Positions 60,811-64,000 of a DNA stretch of 64,000 nucleotides are shown here, piece after piece. This DNA is from CAWAWP01 sp963841205 (GTDB taxonomy: Bacteria > Chloroflexota > Ktedonobacteria > Ktedonobacterales > JADMIN01). The stretch spans positions 186,001 to 250,000 of the forward strand of contig CAWJCH010000010.1 in NCBI GenBank assembly GCA_963841205.1, read 5' to 3'. The notes below the pieces were generated by a model. The model was not told the DNA's origin. It saw only the letters and a program-made list of their open reading frames with translations, and did not search any database. Position 1 is the stretch's first letter. Each line of letters begins with the position of its first letter. Both the position numbers and the translations under genes were made by a program.

Positions 60811-62247
60811 ATGGCGAGAAACCGAACAGCTCATTCGCTCGAGAACGAGCGCCCCGCGTCGCCACATGCCAGCACGCGACGCGCCCCACTGCATGGCATG
60901 GCGCTGCTGCTGCCGATGCTCGCGCTGGCGCTCACCCTCTTGATGCCGGGGGTCGCTTCGGCGCAGGGCGCGACGCCAGCGCAGCCGTTCGGCGGCCCTG
61001 GCACGACGCAGTGCGCGCAGAACCCCGGCGACTGCGTCTCGGCAACGCCGGGCTACGGTTCCAGCGGCACCACGGTGACGGTGCGCGGCACGAACCTGCC
61101 GCCGAGCGCCAAGATCACGGTGGGCTATAGCCAGAAGGACTGCAACACGGGCGTCGTGACGATCACCGACGCCACCGGCACGACCGACGGCAGCGGCAAC
61201 GTCACGATTACCTTCCAGTGGCCGACCGTGCCGACGGGCACCTACACGATCTGCGTCACCGATACCTCGACCGGCCAGACGTATCCGACGCCGGGCGGCT
61301 TCCAGGTGCTGACGCCGTCGCTGACCGTGACGCCCGACCCGGTGGTCGCCAGCGGGACGATCACGGTGGCCGGCAGCGGCTTCCTGCCCTCCTCGGCCAC
61401 GGGCGACTCCGTCGAGGTCTTCTACGGGCCTGGCGGCTCGACGGGCGTGGCGGCCTGCGCGAATGACCAGGGCAGCTACACCGTCGGCTCGGACGGCACC
61501 TTCTCGACGACCTTCAGCGCGCCGTTCGAGTCGACGAGCACGCAGATCCTGGTGACGGCGGTGCAGCCGGCGAAGAGCTGCGGCGGCACACCGAGCCTCA
61601 TCGCGCAGAAGACGATCACGGTCAACCCGAAGAACCCCATCGGCTACACGCCGACGATCAGCGTGCCGAGCTCGGTCAACTCGGGCAGCACCGTCACCGT
61701 CACCGGCAAGGACTTCAAGAACTCTGACGGCACCGGCTCCGGCACCGTCGAGATCCTCTACGGCAACAGCGACACCAACGGCTGCACGAATAGTGTGGCG
61801 ACGGCGACGGTCGCCGCGGACGGCACCTTCACGGCGACGTTCAAGGCGCCGAGCGTCAACTCGGACACGACGCTGAAGGTCGAGGCCGTGGAGCCGAAGG
61901 GCTCGTGCGGCGCCAGCCCGACGCTCGCGGCGACGGGGACGCTGCACATCGTGCCGCAGGCCGGACTGCCCGGCGGGCCGCTGGCGGTGGTCTTCTGCCT
62001 CGTCGGACTGCTGTTGCTGTTGCTGTTGCTCCTGCTGCTGCTGCTGCTCCTGCGGCGCCGCAATCAGCAGCAGCCGGTGACGCTGGAAGAGCAGGACCAG
62101 GTGGTGGTGAACTCGAACGGCCAGGGGACAGCGGTGCAGCGCAACATCAACGCGGTTGATGCGCGCGGCAACGTGACGCCGGTGGCGCAAGAGACCTACC
62201 GCACCGACGAGGAGATCGTGCCCGATCAGGGTCAGGGCCGCCCTTGA
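60811..62247 (+). CDS. Cell-surface protein with Ig-like (IPT/TIG-type) repeats and membrane anchor
   Basis: 478 residues from the ATG at 60811 (AAGGAGG 11 nt upstream). A signal peptide (MALLLPMLALALTLLMPGVA, cleaved near ASAQ) precedes three beta-sandwich repeats of about 90-100 residues. Each opens with 'Gt.v.V.G.n..p....i.v' and ends with a Thr/Val-rich strand (GSSGTTVTVRGTNLPPSAKI, VASGTITVAGSGFLPSSATG, NSGSTVTVTGKDFKNSDGTG), with paired Cys. A C-terminal anchor contains 15 consecutive Leu followed by RRR and a soluble tail. Surface-exposed; role unknown. Its TGA lies inside the right-end sequence of the tnpB remnant, so the original C-terminus may have been replaced. Confidence 0.82.
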   Translation: MARNRTAHSLENERPASPHASTRRAPLHGMALLLPMLALALTLLMPGVASAQGATPAQPFGGPGTTQCAQNPGDCVSATPGYGSSGTTVTVRGTNLPPSAKITVGYSQKDCNTGVVTITDATGTTDGSGNVTITFQWPTVPTGTYTICVTDTSTGQTYPTPGGFQVLTPSLTVTPDPVVASGTITVAGSGFLPSSATGDSVEVFYGPGGSTGVAACANDQGSYTVGSDGTFSTTFSAPFESTSTQILVTAVQPAKSCGGTPSLIAQKTITVNPKNPIGYTPTISVPSSVNSGSTVTVTGKDFKNSDGTGSGTVEILYGNSDTNGCTNSVATATVAADGTFTATFKAPSVNSDTTLKVEAVEPKGSCGASPTLAATGTLHIVPQAGLPGGPLAVVFCLVGLLLLLLLLLLLLLLLRRRNQQQPVTLEEQDQVVVNSNGQGTAVQRNINAVDARGNVTPVAQETYRTDEEIVPDQGQGRP

Positions 62248-62281
62248 CACTCCCCCGGCGGTGGCTGCGGGGGATGCTCGG
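62244..62281 (-). repeat. IS200/IS605-type right-end hairpin (fourth tnpB copy)
   Basis: 'ttgacactcccccggcggtg...gctgcgggggatgctc', equivalent to the hairpins at 7002, 36569 and 45937. It adjoins the stop of the Ig-like gene. Confidence 0.7.
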
Positions 62282-63442
62282 TTCACCCCCGCAGCCAGCG
62301 CCACGAGTCCCCGAAGGGCCTGCCCAGCCCGTTGGATGTTGCGCGCCGCGTTCTCGTCGCGGTCGAGCACGAGGCCGCAGGAGGTGCAGACGTGGGTGCG
62401 CACGCTCAACACCTTGGGCACGCGCGCCCCGCAGCCGCTACACTCCCGCGAGGTGTGGGCCGGGGGCACGGCGACGACTCGACGCCCGGCGCAGGCTGCC
62501 GTGGCCTCGAGGATGGCACGGAACCGCGCCCAGCCCGCGTCCGCGATGGACTTGGCGAGGTGGTGATTCCGCAGCAGGTTGGCGACCTGCAAGTCTTCCA
62601 GAGAGATCGTGTCGTAGGCTCTCAGCAACGCCAACGCGGTCTTGTGGTGAAAGTCGGCGCGCTGGCGTCGCACCGTCTGGTGCGCCCGTTGGAGGTTGCC
62701 AACCGCTTTCCTACGGCGATGGCTGCCCTTCTTGCGACGTGAGACGCGGCGTTGCGCCTTCGCCAGCTTCTTTTCGCCCCGGCGGTAGTGGCGTGGATTC
62801 TCTACCACCTCCCCCTCGGCGGCGATGAGGAAGACCTTCAGGCCCACGTCGATGCCGGTCTCCCGCCCCGTGAGCGGCAATGGTCGTACCGGGACCTCGG
62901 CGCAGGCGAGGATGGCCTACCAGCCGTCCGCCTCGCGGGAGATCGTGACGGTCTTGGGCGTCCCCTCCAGCGGACGTGACCAGCGCACGGCCACACGCCC
63001 GATTTTCGACAGGACGAGGAAGCCGTTGTCGAGCCGCGCGCCGTTGTCATACTGCTCGTAGGTGAAGCTGTGGTAGCGGTTGCGCCCCTGATAGCGCGGG
63101 AAGCCCGGCGCCTGGCCGGCCTTGACGCGGCGGAAGAACGCCTGCTAGGTCTGGTCCAGACGGGTCAACACGTCCTGCAAGACCTGCGAGTGGATGGCCG
63201 CGTACTCGGGGAACGCCGCTCTCAGGTCGGGTACCTCGGCTTGCTGCTGGTAGGCGGTGAGGGTGACACCGCAGCGCCGGTACGCCGTGATGCGCTGCTC
63301 CAGCGCGCTGTTGTAGAGCACGCGACAGCGCCACAAGACCTCTTCAAGCCGGCGCTCCTGGTCGGGCGTCGGCTTGAGCTTGTATTTGCTTGAGCTTGTA
63401 TTTGTAGGCTTTGCGCAGCCCTCGCGGCTCTTGCGGTTCCAT
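62248..63442 (-). pseudogene. tnpB: TnpB remnant with two internal stops and a tandem-duplication frameshift
   Basis: A TnpB reading runs from an ATG at 63442 (begins MEPQEPRGLRKA) through KLKPTPDQERRLEEVLWRCR, RVKAGQAPGFPRYQGRNRYH, ETGIDVGLKVFLIAAEGEVV (RuvC Asp), ISLEDLQVANLLRNHHLAKS (Glu), CSGCGARVPKVLSVRTHVCT and LVLDRDENAARNIQRAG (Asp). It is broken by a 16-bp tandem duplication near 63380-63410, by a TAG near 63147 and by another TAG near 62917. A left-end hairpin (cccccggctcaagccgaggg) is at 63497-63518. Dead copy, but the RuvC residues remain. Confidence 0.86.
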
Positions 63443-63496
63443 GCCACTCTATTCTGCCTGATAGGTACGAATCCGGCAAGGGCTCGGGCCATTCAT

Positions 63497-63518
63497 CCCC
63501 CGGCTCAAGCCGAGGGGC
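63497..63518. repeat. Left-end hairpin of the fourth tnpB element
   Basis: cccccggctcaagccgaggg palindrome just beyond the tnpB start, facing the element's right end at 62244. Beyond it, 63519-63677 shows nothing coding. Confidence 0.5.
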
Positions 63519-63677
63519 TTTCTGGCCCTTTTCTGTAATCCGGGCCATATCGCGACCCTCGCGACCGCCCCGATGCAGCACTTCTGGTGCTCGTCCGGGG
63601 CGGTTTGCTATTCCCTCCAAAGCCGCCCCCGCTTGATTCGCTCGGCTGTGCTCACGCGTCGAGCGCGGCGCGGAGAG

Positions 63678-64000
63678 TTATGACGGCGGCAGCCCATCGA
63701 ATCGCTGTGCGTAGTCGATGAATTGCCAGGTCTCCGCAACCATCGTCGGGTCGGCGGGCTGGTGTACGCGCAGCCACGGATCGGGCCGGTCGTCCAGAGC
63801 GCGCTGGATCAGGGGCGCCCACCGGGGATCAAGGGCGCCCAGCGCCCAGCGCCCAGCTGCCCGCTTCGAGGCCACCCGACCGGAGTCCAGCGTGTGCAGC
63901 ATGCGGCAGTAGACGAGGACGATATACGGTTGCAGCCAGGCGTTCCACTGCTCGTCCCGCGCCGCAGTCTCGCGCAGGTCCCTGGTCCGGACAGGAAGGG
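63678..64000 (-). CDS. AadA-type nucleotidyltransferase C-terminal domain (partial, runs off the window)
   Basis: The readable part ends a protein whose beginning lies outside the window. It contains the DUF4111/aminoglycoside adenylyltransferase C-terminal signature: IVLVYCRMLHTLDSGRVASK then RAAGRWALGALDPRWAPLIQ and ALDDRPDPWLRVHQPADPTM, ending FIDYAQRFDGLPPS. AadA/ANT(3'')-type enzymes adenylate aminoglycosides; chromosomal homologues may act on other substrates. The N-terminal nucleotidyltransferase half, with its active-site Asp pair, is not visible. Confidence 0.75.
   Translation of the reverse strand, partial: LPVRTRDLRETAARDEQWNAWLQPYIVLVYCRMLHTLDSGRVASKRAAGRWALGALDPRWAPLIQRALDDRPDPWLRVHQPADPTMVAETWQFIDYAQRFDGLPPS

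Noticed and set aside
60808..62247. Continuation of the tnpB remnant's minus frame through the Ig-like gene
   Set aside because: Arg/Ala/Gly-rich antisense reading; TnpB similarity ends at the right-end hairpin.

Overview
This is 64 kb of GC-rich (roughly two-thirds G+C) bacterial DNA with many short intergenic regions. GTG starts, Gly/Thr/Pro-rich secreted and lipid-anchored proteins, solitary TnpB genes, ECF sigma/anti-sigma signalling and one-component regulators fused to unusual domains suggest a monoderm soil or thermotolerant lineage, most likely Chloroflexota. That assignment is inference: there is no rRNA gene, no recognised tRNA, no CRISPR array and no phage module in the window.

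Left part (1-25 kb): purine nucleoside phosphorylase, an orphan ParA-type ATPase, a small LuxR-HTH protein, a MazF/PemK-type toxin with a candidate antitoxin, and an ECF sigma factor whose anti-sigma/beta-propeller partner is split by a decayed tnpB element. There follow secreted proteins (DedA, a lysozyme-like protein, a DUF5666-like repeat protein), an OmpR/HK two-component pair, a DUF1214/DUF1254 pair and an ABC-2 exporter. The exporter is divergent from a regulator that fuses a degenerate ABC ATPase to a LytTR DNA-binding domain. The block ends with small monooxygenase-like proteins, a TetR regulator, a PaaI-type thioesterase, a MerB-like lyase and a thiolase gene carrying about a dozen single-base insertions.

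Middle part (25-48 kb): a secreted M28 peptidase with a PKD domain, bracketed by two identical 56-bp repeats and clusters of a GGCAGAAACGGCA-like motif. A lower-GC double GNAT acetyltransferase follows, then a minus-strand block holding two XPB/Ssl2-N-terminal-like proteins, an Asp-rich ORF, an FHA/zinc-ribbon protein and an acyl-CoA synthetase. Beyond an intact tnpB lie a PepE-like peptidase and a MarR regulator fused to a GIN-type beta domain, divergent from a DrrAB-like exporter with a clear palindromic operator. An M29-like aminopeptidase, a lipoprotein and a second intact tnpB lying against an MDR oxidoreductase gene complete it.

Right part (48-64 kb): a GGQ release-factor-like protein, GNATs, NnrD, an SHMT-like PLP enzyme, an AceTr/YaaH transporter, a frameshifted IS630 element, a BON protein, a DUF4097 protein, an RNase D/HEAT protein, an Ig-like surface protein, a fourth (decayed) tnpB, and the C-terminal part of an AadA-type nucleotidyltransferase running off the edge. 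Two inverted copies of a ~270-bp structured repeat, possibly an ORF-less omega-RNA/HEARO-type element, lie 6.7 kb apart here.

Themes: heavy IS200/IS605 (tnpB-only) traffic with visible damage to host genes, several one-component regulator/exporter pairs with visible operators, and a family of GC-rich palindromes scattered between genes.
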